A stretch of DNA of 64,000 bases from Canna indica (Eukaryota; Streptophyta; Magnoliopsida; Zingiberales; Cannaceae): NCBI GenBank assembly GCA_034359265.1, contig CP136893.1, forward strand, positions 46,573,501 to 46,637,500, read 5' to 3'. The translations under genes were made by a program, and so were the position numbers. Positions within the stretch are counted from its first letter, which is position 1. Each line of letters opens with the position of its first letter. Positions 10,494-21,884 of this stretch are shown here, in pieces. The notes beneath the pieces are model-generated. The model was not told the origin of the DNA. It saw nothing but the letters and a program-made list of their open reading frames with translations, and ran no database searches.

Positions 10494-10793
10494 TAATTAA
10501 AAACTAACATTTTACTGGTCAAATTGATGAGTATCTAACAATAATATATAATCAATTTGGATATGAAAGTATGAGTATACAATTGATACAAATAACAGGA
10601 TAAACTAAATTTGTAACAAATTTCAAAGGACGATATAATTTTCATTAATTTTACTCTAATATATAAATAGATGGAGTTTTTCCCACTTAAGTGGATGAAG
10701 ACTCTTGTCCACCTATTTTTTTATTATTTTATTCAAATTAAAACAAATGCGTCAAAGCTTAAGCTATTCAGAAGAGGCTTAATCAACAAATTT
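10494..10793. other. AT-rich stretch without recognised feature
   Basis: No ORF or known repeat seen. It ends at the target site ATATT of the G1 solo LTR. Confidence 0.5.
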
Positions 10794-10798
10794 ATATT

Positions 10799-13429
10799 AG
10801 TAATACCCGTGTTTTAATTTTGGTTTCAGCTGAGACACGGGTTGCGCATCGGAGCGAGTCGGGAAATCGCCGGAGATCATGTCAGATGTATGACTCACAC
10901 ACATGATTAATTATGTAAACTAGTTTAATTTAGGCTTGTTTGGTTTCCTCGAGTTTCCCGGGTCATTTGGTGCGATTTGGTCGAGTTTGGACCCATTTAG
11001 GTGCAAACTTTAGAAGGGAGGTAGTACGATCATTTGGAGACTTTTAGGTGATACTTGGTTTATTATTTGGACTTATACGAGAGGATCGGCCTTGGGAGAG
11101 AGATGCACGCACGTAAAAGAGGAGGCACACCCAATGAAGAGTATTTTTGGCAAGCAGTTCCTATAGTGACGTACCTCATCAAACATCACGATCGGAGGGG
11201 AATTCGTCGTCTGATCTTGCCAAAATTTGGTTAGTGAGTAGTAGACTTAATGTTCTAGATTCTGATCGATAGAGATTGTCTTTTGACATCAGGATCGATG
11301 ATTGTGACAAAAAAACCGAAGCCTTGTTTCATCCAATCAGCGATCAGGACACCATCAGGGATCTGATCGGACTAATTTTTGGTGAGCATGTCTGAGACTC
11401 CTTATTTCTTAATCAGAACGGTGGAGGTCGGATTTGGAGGGCTCATTTTAGGGATGCCCGAGGAGGAGGAAGGGGCGACATTTTGGAGAATGAGATCCGG
11501 CATGAGAGATCGCTATTCGTTGGAGATTATCAGAGTCGTTACTTAGAATTTGATGGAAGTTTCAATCGAGGTGAGTGGCTTGGGCCGACACTTCAATGGT
11601 TTGCCATCATAGGGTTGGTCGGATTTCTTGGTTTGGATTAAATCTAATTTTTTTTTATTTTTCTTGCCTTCGGTAAACATGGGATTCATGATTGAAGTTT
11701 GTTTTGGGAGGGTGTTTCCCCCTTGGTGTTCGGTCATAGGAGGCTAGGATTGTGCAATGATTGAGGCCAGTTGTACCTCCATAATGGTGTGAAATTTGGC
11801 TTTCGTTTGATTGTATTCTCGCGAATTGCTCGTGGATTGAGTCTTCGATTTTCGGACTGTTGTTTTGCGAGATTGTTTGGGGCTGTTGTGGTCGCATTTT
11901 TCCCTAGGTTGGATGGGCTATTGAATCCTTATTTAACATGGTTTTATTCCGTGTTTGATGGACTTGTTGGTAACCCAAACTTTCAGCAAGGTCATGTTGA
12001 AATTTTCAAGCTAAAATTTTCAGGCTGAAATGTGTATTGTTTTAGTGGAATTTTGATGTTGTATATTGCTGAAATGATTCTGATTTCTTGTTGTTTGTCT
12101 TGTGCTTAATTCTAGGTACTTGTGGTCAACTTTCTCGGTGAATTGGTTGCTGAAATATTCGGCCAATGGCGGGACTGCCATGGCCGGGTTAGAGCAGCCC
12201 TATGGCTGAAATTTCTGAATTTTGGGGGGAATGTTGTGCTCTCTAAATGTGAGTTCCTTGTAGGTCGTGAGTGGCCGATTGTACCCGCTCGTGTAGGCCA
12301 GATTTTACCCTTGTAGGGGGCTGCCACTCGACCTTGGTTGGGCGTGGTTTGGATAGCCCACCAAGTGCTCAGTGAAATGCTCCAACAAGGCAGGCATTCT
12401 GAAATTGTATTAGATGTGGAAATTTTGAATTCTGTAAATATGGAACTTAATGTACTTAGTGTGAATTGGAACGACGTGTAGCCGATTGATTTGCGCACAG
12501 GATGGGGGCGGGTTGTGGTGTACTTAGACACACCCGAGCTGTTCAGTGAAATGCCCCATCTATATAAATGTGGTTTAAATATGATTGTGCATGCTTTATT
12601 TACATCTTGGTGGTATTGGTTGTGATGTGATTGATGGCATTGGGCTAGGAAGTGCTTTAGGGGACTATGCTAACACCCGACCCGGTATGGATGGCTTTTG
12701 GGCCGGAAAGCTCGTAATAGATCCACACTAACAACTTACCCGGAGTGGCATTGGTTGAAAGGATATTCCCAACCAATTTGGGCGACGAAGCTAGAGGGTC
12801 ATCCTAGCTCGTCAAGTCCGGGACGGGAAGCTTGCTAGAGGGCCATCCTACCAACCGACCAATATGTTGATTGCAAATTTGGGCGACAAGACTAGAGGGT
12901 CATCCTAACTCGTTTAGCCCCGGGATGGAAAGCTCGCCAGATTACTTGATATATATATTATGGTTGACTGTGATTACTGGTTTGGCGTATGTGTTAGGTT
13001 GTTGGTTGAGTTGTTTATTATACATGCTTACTCGCACAATTTTATGTTATACTTTTTGTTTAGAGGGTGCTCGGCACAAGTCACTCATTGAGTTCTGAGA
13101 ACTCATGCCTCTTCTTTATGTGTTTGTAGGTTCTGAGTAGACATATGTGGGTACTTGGGAGTGTGCTGCTCGAGTTGCAAGATCGACAAACTATTCCCGT
13201 GTCATAGTCGTAGGAGAGTCATTAGTCCTATATTAGTAGTGACATATTGTACATGTTCTTCATGGAGTTATTACATTTCATATTGTGGTCTAGTTGTTCA
13301 TACACTTGGTACGTTGTTTAAATACAATTCATCCTTTTCATTGTATATTGTGAATGGTGTTTGGTCAGGCTTCGGGGTACGGTGTTGTATTCCCGGCCTG
13401 TCACGTGACCCTGAGTTTGGGGTGTGACA
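10799..13429 (+). mobile_element. G1 chromovirus solo LTR with TSD ATATT
   Basis: The LTR starts AGTAATACCCG (TG changed to AG) at 10799 and ends TTTGGGGTGTGACA at 13429. ATATT is repeated at 10794-10798 and 13430-13434. Length is 2631 bp. The end block 'cttcggggtac…gtcacgtgacc' matches the end of 44598-44875, 29647-32383 and (inverted) 55066-58272. No internal genes are present, so it is a solo LTR. The copy is old enough to have lost its terminal T. ORFs such as 11771-12028 and 12531-12112 lie inside the LTR and show no protein family. Confidence 0.92.
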
Positions 13430-13434
13430 ATATT

Positions 13435-14438
13435 CTTAACATTCCAAATTTTGTATGGAGAACAAATTTCATTAGAATATATGTCCTCTGCCCAATACTT
13501 CAAATGGCTTAACTAAATTGAGTTTGTTTTTTTTTTAAATAGTGGCATTGGCAAGATTTGAATTTAGAACTTCTTACTCTAATATCACGTTAAATTTGAT
13601 TGGCGATCTGTTAGTTTTTATATGCACTAGTGTCAATGTATGTTTTGAACAATTCCTTTAAATGACAGTTTACTATTCTTATAATCATAACTAGTGTATG
13701 TTTAATAGAATAAGTCCATAACATACTTGTTAGAATAATTCATTCACAAGAGTTGAGAATATGAGCCATAGAGTATTATAGTACAAGTTGTTAAATCAAT
13801 TCACAACTGACATTATTCTAAAAGATAGTCACCTCTGTTTGTTTCTATGATTAGTATGAGATACTAATGAGGATGGAGTAGTGAGTCTCATGCTACATGA
13901 CATTGGATGTCAAAACAGATATGTGGACACTTATGATAAGTGGGTCGAACGTGACGCATAGATAATGTTCACAAGGTATTTTACCAATGTCACTGAAACG
14001 TTATCTACATCATATTAGTGCATATGATTCTTTGACCTGAGATGGCACAGTTATATTGTGCATAGGTGGCTGGAGTTTTCTATTGCTTATATGCTCGTGC
14101 TTTGCATGTTCATCCGGCTTTATGTGGCTCTAGTTAGTTTTGCATGGAGATAGATGACCAGTCAAGATGGGATTCATTACCCTGGGTAAATAGGGATAAG
14201 GTCCTATGGATACGAGGTTTAAATATAAAGGAGTTTCTAGTTTAAGTCCATCTAATCAAATAATAGAAACCGAAAGGAATATATAAGGTCTAAGCTTTCA
14301 AGTTTGACACTAGGCGTAACGCTGGTTGCATCGAGACCTTGTAATGAAAGGATATGAGTGCATGGTAAGTATGATCATTTGGTTCATCATAATGTTTTAA
14401 TTGAAGCATTCGTCACTACCTGGGTAGTCATGGCATGT
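13435..14438. other. unclassified non-coding stretch, possibly LTR-derived
   Basis: About 1 kb without a long ORF. A TATA-like ATATATAAGG at about 14279 and a TGTTAGAATAATTC phrase at 13730 would be compatible with a decayed copia LTR, but no second copy, TSD, PBS or tract was found. It ends where the C2 3' LTR begins abruptly. Confidence 0.35.
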
Positions 14439-15665
14439 TGTAGTCACAATTTGATGATTAAACAAAGAAGTGATGAATTAAAGCAATTAAGCAATCTCAA
14501 GAAGAACAATGCTAACACAGAAATTTATAGTGGTTCGGATAACCGCCTACTCCACTACCTAAGACCTGTGCTTAGGATTTCACACACAAATGCACTATAT
14601 TAAGAGTAGCTTACAACTGAGAAATTTTACACCGGAAAGACCCTACACCCCCTTAGAAGCTACTTCAACAGCCGGAAGTATCCACCTTCACACCGAGTGA
14701 GCTTTCCCACCTCAATTCCTAAGAACAACTCCTAATCTAGTTTTACACAAGTGGCTTTATACCTTAAACACCAAGGTTACCAGAAACTATCTAGACCACA
14801 CACAAGGTCTATTACACGATCAATTTATACAATTAAGATCAAACCACAAAACACTTCAATCACAAAAAGGAATAGGAGAGGAGCTATCACAAAGGAATCA
14901 CATCTTCTTGTTGAATCTAGCAAGCTTGAATGTCCCTCCAAAGATGAACACTTGAGTTTGAGGGATCAAGAGCTAGGGTTGGATGATTTGATCTAGAGAG
15001 TGCTTAGAAGATGCATAGGATCACTCTTTTAGATTTTTGGCATCAAGAAGTAGTGAGGAGAGGGTTTTGAATGGGTATTTATAACCCTCCAAGACTAGGG
15101 TGTCGTCAACGGGCTTTTTTTTGCCCGTTGGCTACACCCGGTCGCTTGCCGTTCGATCGATGGATCGACCGCCCAAGTGACCACGACATTTTGCTGCTTC
15201 TGGGTGCACTTCGATCGACCGACTGGTCGACCGAATTGGCTACTGCCAATTTTTTGCCACATTCGGTCGACCAAATTGGCTACTGCCAATTTTTCACCAT
15301 ATTTGGTCGACCGAATTGGCTACTGCCAATTTTTTGCATCATTCGGTCGATCGAACCTGGGCTGGAGAACTTCTTTTTGATCTTCTCGTTGCGTGCTTTG
15401 TTTTCTGATTCCGCCCTTCAGCGTGCTCCGACTTGTAATGCTTTCCATGTATTCTTTTGATTCATCCAAGCCGTCTCGGGTGCACGCATCGAATTCTTGT
15501 GAGTCATCGTATCGAGACCGATGTAGCAAGACATGAAACTTGACTTGTCTTTTATCGATCCTGCGACCTTCATGCTTCAAGAACTTGGTTAAACAAATTT
15601 GGTTTGTTATCATCAAAATAGTCATGAAGAGAACAGAGCACGAAGGAAAAAACCTTCGGCTATCA
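14439..15665 (-). mobile_element. C2 copia 3' LTR, truncated at its 3' end
   Basis: Minus-strand start TGATAGCCGAAGGTTTT at 15665 after a polypurine tract. It aligns with the 5' LTR at 20526-21884 along most of its length, but the last ~110 bases (the CCCCCCTCTAGTGTGACC block) are missing, so no TSD can be read. It includes three imperfect ~55-bp repeats built around 'tcgaccgaattggctactgccaa' shorter words at 15225-15345, and a TATA sequence at about 15074. Confidence 0.88.
15225..15360 (-). repeat. ~55-bp tandem repeats in C2 LTR upstream of TATA
   Basis: The unit contains GGTCGACC followed by GAATTGGCTACTGCCAATTT; units begin about 15226, 15266 and 15306, with a degenerate fourth. GGTCGACC is a perfect palindrome. 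Related arrays are in the other C1 and C2 LTRs (4555-4680, 21390-21560, 24230-24365, 48485-48605, 51117-51270, 60476-60610). Confidence 0.75.
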
Positions 15666-15678
15666 ATCTCCCCCTTTT
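15666..15678 (-). promoter_or_regulatory. polypurine tract of C2 element
   Basis: Minus strand AAAAGGGGGAGAT directly before the LTR start. Further purine tracts of the same type (GATAGGGGGAG, AAAAGGGGAAAAG) lie upstream at about 15822-15900; multiple tracts in the 3' region are characteristic of SIRE/Maximus-like copia elements. Confidence 0.85.
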
Positions 15679-16098
15679 GATGATGAGAAACCATTGACGA
15701 TAGAGAGCAACAAAAATTCTATATGTAATGTATTTGTCAATTAGTGTGAAGCGTTAGTTTATAAGTGGATATATGAGAGCATTAAAAGATGATGTATACA
15801 TGCATATTGTATTTAGTGCTCCCCCTATCATTATGCATTTTTTTTTAACTCTCCCCCTATCATCATGCTAACTCGTAAACATGTTAACTTTTCCCCTTTT
15901 GTCATCCATCAAAAAGAATAGCAAGACACAAAAGAATTGAACAAAGAGATGAGTCATTTATAACATGTCATATGATGAAGTGCACCATCATTCAATCATC
16001 ACATAATACTTAAAGATAAGGAGTTTCAAATACAAATACGAAGTAGACCAAGAAAAGTATAGTGTTGATACAAGTCCATAGAATGAGTAACATCACGT
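15679..16098 (-). mobile_element. C2 3' non-coding region with additional polypurine tracts
   Basis: Contains 'ctccccctatca' twice (about 15821 and 15851) and 'cttttccccttttg' (about 15888); on the minus strand these are GGGGGAG and AAAAGGGG tracts. No coding sequence. It lies between the third ORF and the 3' LTR. Confidence 0.7.
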
Positions 16099-17227
16099 TC
16101 AGTGGGACAAATCATCCTCAGGTGGTGGAGGTGGCAGATGCGACTGATAGTATTGCCACATCTCATCCACTCTCTGATCGTACTGGTCAACACGTTGACC
16201 GTATTCATCCATGCGTCGATCATACTCATCGATCTGGCGACCGTACTCGTCTAGACGTCCTTTCGTGCCTTTGTTCCATTCCAACTGGGCGATATGAAAC
16301 TAAGCAAAATGATGCTCCAGCTCTCCCAGACGCTCAATGGGAGTACCGGTTGACGAGCTTCCACCAGCATCTCCCTCATTCATGTATTCATCATGATCAT
16401 TGTGCTTCACAGGTTCCCCCCGGCCACTTTTACCGCACTACTTTTCAAGTATTTTCATATGGTTTAGAGTGGAGGAATCTATTGCTTTGGGCACAGGTTC
16501 TATCTCAAATCTAGACTTGTTTATCCCAGTAGCATAGATGAAGTGAGAGATTACTGTGGCATAGGGTAGGGCTTGCTTTTTTGAAGCATGGACATCTGCT
16601 ATGTAGCGAAGCATGAGGTCAGGAATGTTTATAGGTATGTAGGTCATAGCAAAGAAGAGCACTCTAGTGCTCGTACTGGTTACCTCGTCATAATGTCCTG
16701 CTCTAGGAAGAATATTATAGGCAATGATAAGATGCATGATCCTAGCAGAGGTTGACAATTTGATCCTTTGAATAGGAAGCATCCCATGATAACCCTTAGG
16801 ACAGATGGCTGACACAACTTCATGACTAGGAAAATCCTCATGAAAGTGATGTGTGGACATATTATATAGTGATCTTCCTAGCAGAGGAAACCCAAATGCA
16901 TCTCTAATGGCTGATTTGGTGATTACTATGGATTTACCTAAAATTTAAGATCTGAGAACTAGTGAGTCACCTAATCTAGCCTTATCTATCACGAGGTTGG
17001 AGAAAAATTCTTTTATCAATATGGGGCATACTGGTACTTGCTTCCATATATACTCTACCCATCCCAGGGCCGCAAGTTTTACTTCTAATGTCATACTGCT
17101 CTAGGTCACCTAGGTTAACTAGATGAGACTATAAGACAGCTCTGTCCACAAACGTAGGGGCTTGAGTCTTGCCTATATCGGTTAAAAGATTATCGGGCAA
17201 GCTTGGAAGCTTTGTCTTGGGTGTCAT
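16099..17227 (-). pseudogene. third ORF of C2 element, plant transposon protein-like, with C-terminal heptad repeats
   Basis: A ~375-codon reading between the place of pol and the 3' LTR. It starts MTPKTKLPSLPDNLL at 17227, has a stop and a frameshift near 17090, then reads KEFFSNLVIDKARLGDSL, a stop at 16945, KSIVITKSAIRDAFGFPLLG, and ARIMHLIIAYNILPRAGHYD with INIPDLMLRYI. This order of motifs resembles the 'putative plant transposon protein' family found in retroelement ORFs (identified from memory, no search run). Stops also at 16438 and 16311. The C-terminus has five 7-residue units (RLDEYGR-like, 16153-16257) followed by a run of prolines. Function unknown. Only three in-frame stops and one frameshift in the whole reading suggest it was coding until recently. 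Confidence 0.7.
16153..16257 (-). repeat. five 21-bp repeats encoding heptads
   Basis: Units read RLDEYGR, QIDEYDR, RMDEYGQ, RVDQYDQ and RVDEMWQ. The regular spacing of hydrophobic positions (Leu/Ile/Met/Val at position 2 and Tyr at position 5) suits a short amphipathic helix or coiled coil. Differences between units are mostly conservative. Confidence 0.85.
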
Positions 17228-19159
17228 TCTGCAAGACAATTAGGATAATATGCATGTAATCAGCTTTGGTGAGTAATGTATGCTTCTAAACCAAAGAGAA
17301 GGAACACATTTAAGATCAACATAAATTTGTACAAGACTTCCTTTTCTATGCCCTTTAAAAAACATTTTGATTTTAATATTAAATATCAATGTGTGAATCC
17401 AATGACTGCAAAAAAAAAATAAAAAAAAAAATAAGAAGGGTCACAAATGAAAGGCAAACTAACAAATAAAATGGCAAACGTAAGTTTAAATCATTAATAT
17501 CCCCCCCTCCTTTTTTTTGAACAAAAAACTTTTGTTTTGGCAAGATGAAAGTGAGAAATTTTAATTAACATGATGAATCCCTTTTATAACAAAGAAAAAC
17601 AAAAAGGTTAAAAATAATGAGATCTCGTGAAGTAAAACAAACTTTTACATATACAAGAAACATAAAAGATTTGATTTTTCTTCCCTGGAACTTGTTTTGA
17701 AGCAAAAATACTAAGGAAAATCACCATCCATAGAAAAAGAGACATGAACCATGATTTTTATGAGTGAATCTAGACATAGAGATGAGGGAAGGTGAAGAAT
17801 CCACTCAACATGATGAACTAACTCATGTATTAGAGCTAAAGGTTGAGTTTTTAACTCAAAAGAGAGGAAGGAACCTTAAAATCCAAGGAGAAGGGGTGAG
17901 TGGCCGGTTGAAATTATCAAGGAAGCCTTAGTTTTGGGCTTAAAAGCTTAAGTTGAAGGGCTATGATTAAAACTATCGGCCAAATGGGTGGACAGGATCA
18001 ATTTCTGTCCGTCGATCGATCGGGCGATCGCATGTCGTGCGATCGCTCGAGCTGCAATGTATTCTAGTCCCCCAAAAAAATTATTTTGAGAGATCTATAT
18101 ATTGGAATTTTATGAAACTTTTTTCACATGAACTAGGCTTCATGAGGATTCCAAAAAGTCAAGAGTCACTCAAAAAAGGGTATCTCTACGATTTTCTAGA
18201 AAATCAACAATTTCATAGTGGCATTTTTGTAAATAGTTGGATGTGAAATTTTGTTTATTCATCAAGATACTTGTTCACGTGTAACTATTTGCAATTTATG
18301 TTCATGACACATTTGTCAATCACCAAACAAGATTCCGAATTCAAAATCTATCTACATTATGTAATCGGAAGATAGTCAATATTTGGATTTCCATACTAAT
18401 CCAAATTTCTTATTTGAGCTATTTTATTCAAACAATCATGCAAGATCATTCGTAGGCATGAAATTGATTCAATCAAGAGAAACGAGGTGTCATGCAATGA
18501 TATTTACCAAATTAACGCACATACCTCATTTCTTGAAGAATTCCATAAATTTATTTTCTTTCTCCAATTTTTGCGAAACTTCCATTGTCAATAAATGTTA
18601 ACTTGCAAACCAAAAATCATTAGTATCTCAATGATATACCATTTAGTACGTTAGCATACTAAATAGCAAAGGGTGAGTAAGAATTCTTCATTTGAGAATT
18701 TCAACCTAAGCTAGATAGTGATAAATTCGTTACAAGTAGAATCGTCATGAAACCAAAATGAATCGAGAGATCTCAAAATATGAAATTTTGAAAAGTAAGA
18801 TCTCCAAACCTTCCTATTGGTTGAAAACTGAAAGGCCACAATGAGCCTACGATTTAGAACCTCAAGGTCGCATGAGCCCGTTACAGGCTACATAGGTCTC
18901 CGAAGAAATCGGAAATCAAAAGTCAAAAACATTTTGAAACTTATCAAGAGTGGAAAATCTACTAATATTAAGCATATATCAAACTACGACTATAATTTAA
19001 GCAAGAGAGTATAGGAGATGTTACCAGAGTACTTTTTGATGTCAACCTTACTAAGGCATCAAGATGACTTGAATTTGTAACTTTGAAATGGTACAATGTT
19101 TGAATCCCCAAGCAACTTCAATCAACCAACTTCATCTCACCCTTGTGTGGTAGCTCCCC
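17228..19159 (-). mobile_element. C2 internal non-coding region in place of pol
   Basis: About 1.9 kb between gag and the third ORF, where protease, integrase, RT and RNase H should be. None of their motifs can be read. The gag-proximal part (about 18780-19150) matches 32820-33060 in inverted orientation, including a block around 'gacctatgtagcct…gggctcatgcgacc'. A perfect hairpin with 9-base arms lies at 18024-18046 within a GATCGATC-rich stretch. Long A/T runs occur at 17408-17432 and 17510. Confidence 0.7.
18024..18046. repeat. GC-rich perfect hairpin
   Basis: Arms GCGATCGCA and TGCGATCGC flank a 5-base loop TGTCG. It stands out against an AT-rich background and is related in sequence to the GATCGATC-type motifs of the LTRs. 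Confidence 0.75.
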
Positions 19160-20454
19160 CTACAATAGAGCATGAGATTTTGGTACCCAAATAGTTTTGG
19201 GTCCTTGGGGGTTAGAGGGCTTAGGAACCCAAAGTGTCTTTGCCACACTTGGATTCATCTTAAAAGCGCAATCATAAATGGCATGCCCGTAAACACCACA
19301 ACAAAAGCAATATCCATTAAATTTCTTTTTGTTTTTGCTATGGACATGAAATCTAGCATTGGAATGCTTAGCATGTGAGTTATGATGCACATAAGCATTC
19401 TTAGAAAAGGCATTCTTGTTTTGGGGTTTTCTAAATGAATCATTTTGATTTCTAGACCTTTTATCTGATGAAGTATTAATCTTTCTATTCAAAATTGACA
19501 TTTCATTCTTTACTTCATTCATAGATTTATGCAATGCATGCAATTGAGTTTTTAACAAACAATTTTCCTCTTTGAAAATGATACTTTCATTTTCTAAATC
19601 CTTAGTGTCAATGTCTAAGGGATCATGACATGAGTTAGTGACACTAACTTTTAGTTTCTCATTTTTGAGTTTTGCTTCATGTAAATGAGAGCTAAGTGAC
19701 AAATTTTCTTCTTTTAATTTTTTATTTTCTTTGTCCTTTTTAACAATCAATGCATACATAATTTTGCATTCGCTAATAATTCATCATATAGAAGATCTGA
19801 GGAACTAGATGAATTAGATCTATAATTTTCATGACCGGAAGAGGAGCATACCTCCTCAACAACATTCATGATGTTAGTTTTGTGATCATGGTGTGAGGAT
19901 GCTTCACTTGATGCACGTGAGTGAGTGGAAGCATTTGACCTCCGTTTTGCCTTGTTCTTCATACTAGGGCAATTCTTCTTCACGTGCTCTTTCTCATTGC
20001 ATAGGTGACATATCACCTTTCTCTTCCGACTCTTTGTACTTCTTTGGCTAGATACACTATTGGCTTCAAGAACTTCATTAGATATAGGAGTATGAAAGTT
20101 GTCATAGTCTTCTTCATTTAGAGTAACAAGTTCTTTAGTTTTAGCATAATCATAAAGCATGTTCAAAGTAGCCCAAATATCATATGCCGAAGTGCAATGC
20201 ATGACTTTTTCAAAAGTGTTATTTTCCAAAGAACAATATATGCAATTTATTGCTTTAGCATTTAACTCAAACCTGTTAATTTGTTCTTGGGTCCATGCAT
20301 CCATGTTTTCCTTAGGTTCTATGTATTTTGGCTTTACCATATTAAACACACCTATACCATGAGTCTTTAAGAATGTATACATTCTTCCTTTCCAAAGACC
20401 AAAGTTTGACTCATCAACCCTAGGTGCTATAGATGCTACACACTCTAGTGTCAT
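19160..20454 (-). pseudogene. C2 gag, one frameshift and an internal deletion
   Basis: Gag forms the retrotransposon particle and binds RNA. The reading opens at 20454, 52 bases from the PBS: VDESNFGLWKGRMYTFLKTH (UBN2/copia gag-type N-terminus), then a zinc knuckle CHLCNEKEHVKKNC, a Ser-rich acidic stretch, a frameshift near 19750, a Lys/Glu/Leu-rich coiled coil (19747-19480), and a second knuckle CFCCGVYGHAIYDC with intact CX2CX4HX4C spacing. It ends PKTIWVPKSHALL. Compared with C1 gag (52141-53731), a segment between the N-terminal domain and first knuckle is shorter. The coding region stops just where protease would begin. Confidence 0.85.
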
Positions 20455-20505
20455 TTTCCGGATCGAGGCAAAGTGTAGAAGAGATGATGAAATCTTAATC
20501 CATGA

Positions 20506-20520
20506 CCCGCTCTGATACCA
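20506..20520 (-). promoter_or_regulatory. primer binding site of C2 element
   Basis: Minus strand TGGTATCAGAGCGGG, complementary to initiator methionine tRNA, 5 bases from the end of the 5' LTR. Confidence 0.92.
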
Positions 20521-20525
20521 ATTCT

Positions 20526-21884
20526 TGATGAAATGGTCACACTAGAGGGGGGGGAGGTGAATGATGTGTTAACTAATCTTATCATCTAATTCCAGTTTTA
20601 AACGTTTTATTACAATTTAGGCAAATCACAATTTGATGATTAAACAAAGAAGCGATGAATTAAAGCAATTAAGCAATCGCAAGAAGAACAATGCTAACAC
20701 AAAGAAATTTATAGTGGTTCAGCTAACCGCCTACTCCACTACCTAAGACCCGTGCTTACACACAAATGCACCATATTAAGGTAGCTTACAACTAAGGACT
20801 TTTACAACAAAAAGACCCTACACTCCCTTAGAACAACTCAGAAGTATCCACCTTCACACCGAGTGAGCTTTCCCACGTCAATTCCTAAGAACAACTCTTA
20901 ATCTAGTATTACACAAGTGGCTTTATACCTTAAACACCAAGGTTACCACAAACTAGCTAGACCAAACACAAGGTCTATTAAACGATCAATTTATACAATT
21001 AAAATCAAACAAAAAAACACTTCAATCACAAGAAGGAAGAGGAGAGGAGTTATCACAAAGGAATCACCTCTTCTTGTTGAATCTAGCAAGCTTGAATGTC
21101 CCTCCAAAGATGAACACTTGAGTTTGAGGGATCAAGACCTAGTGTTAACGTTGGAAGATTTGATCTAGAGAGTGCTTAGAAGATGCTTAGGATCACTCTT
21201 TTAGATTTTTGGCATCAAGAAGTAGTGAGGAGAGGGTTTTGAATGGGTATTTATAACCCCCCAAGACCAGGGTGACGTCAACGAGCTTTTTTCTGCCCGT
21301 TGGCGACGTCCGATTGCTTGTCGGTCGATCATCGGTCGATCGATGGATCGACCGCCCAAGCGACCGTGGCATTCTGTCGCTTCTGGGCGTACTTCGGTCG
21401 ATCGACTGGTCGACCGAATTAGCTACTGCCAATTTTTTGCCACATTTGGTCAACGGATCGGTTGACCGAATTGGCTACTGCCAATTTTTGACCATATTCG
21501 ATCGACCGACCGGTTGACCGAATTGGCTACTGCCATTTTTTTGCATCATTCGATCGACCGTCCTGTCGATCGAACCTAGGCTGGAAAACTTCTGTATGAT
21601 CTTCTCGTTGCGCGCTTTGTTTTCTTGTTCCGCCCTTTATCATGCTCCAACTTGAAAGGCTTTCCATGTATTTTTTTTATTCGTCCAAGCCGTGTCTGGT
21701 GCACACATCGAATTCTTGTGAGTCATCGTATCGAGACCGATGTAGCAAGACATGAAACTTGACTTATCTTTTATCGATCCTGCGACCTTCATGCTTCAAG
21801 AACTTGGTTAAATAGATTTGGTTTGTTATCATCAAAATAGTTATGAAGAGAATAGAGCATGAAGGAAAAAACCTTCGACCAACA
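20526..21884 (-). mobile_element. C2 copia 5' LTR
   Basis: Minus-strand start TGTTGGTCGAAGG at 21884; end CCATTTCATCA at 20526, next to the PBS. 1359 bp. Contains the CCCCCCCTCTAGTGTGACC block near its end, a TATA sequence (about 21248-21256), and TCGACCGA-rich repeats upstream (21320-21575). Pairing with 14439-15665 defines one element of about 7.4 kb without pol. Confidence 0.9.

Noticed and set aside
13435..14438. A complete copia LTR starting TGTTAGAATAATTC
   Set aside because: No matching end, TSD, tract or second copy was found.
15225..15360. CRISPR-like array because of regularly spaced repeats
   Set aside because: Plant nuclear context, repeats are imperfect and spacers are also repeated; they are LTR subrepeats.
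20506..20520. tRNA gene relics at TGGTATCAGAGC sites
   Set aside because: They are primer binding sites adjoining LTR ends; no tRNA cloverleaf sequence surrounds them.
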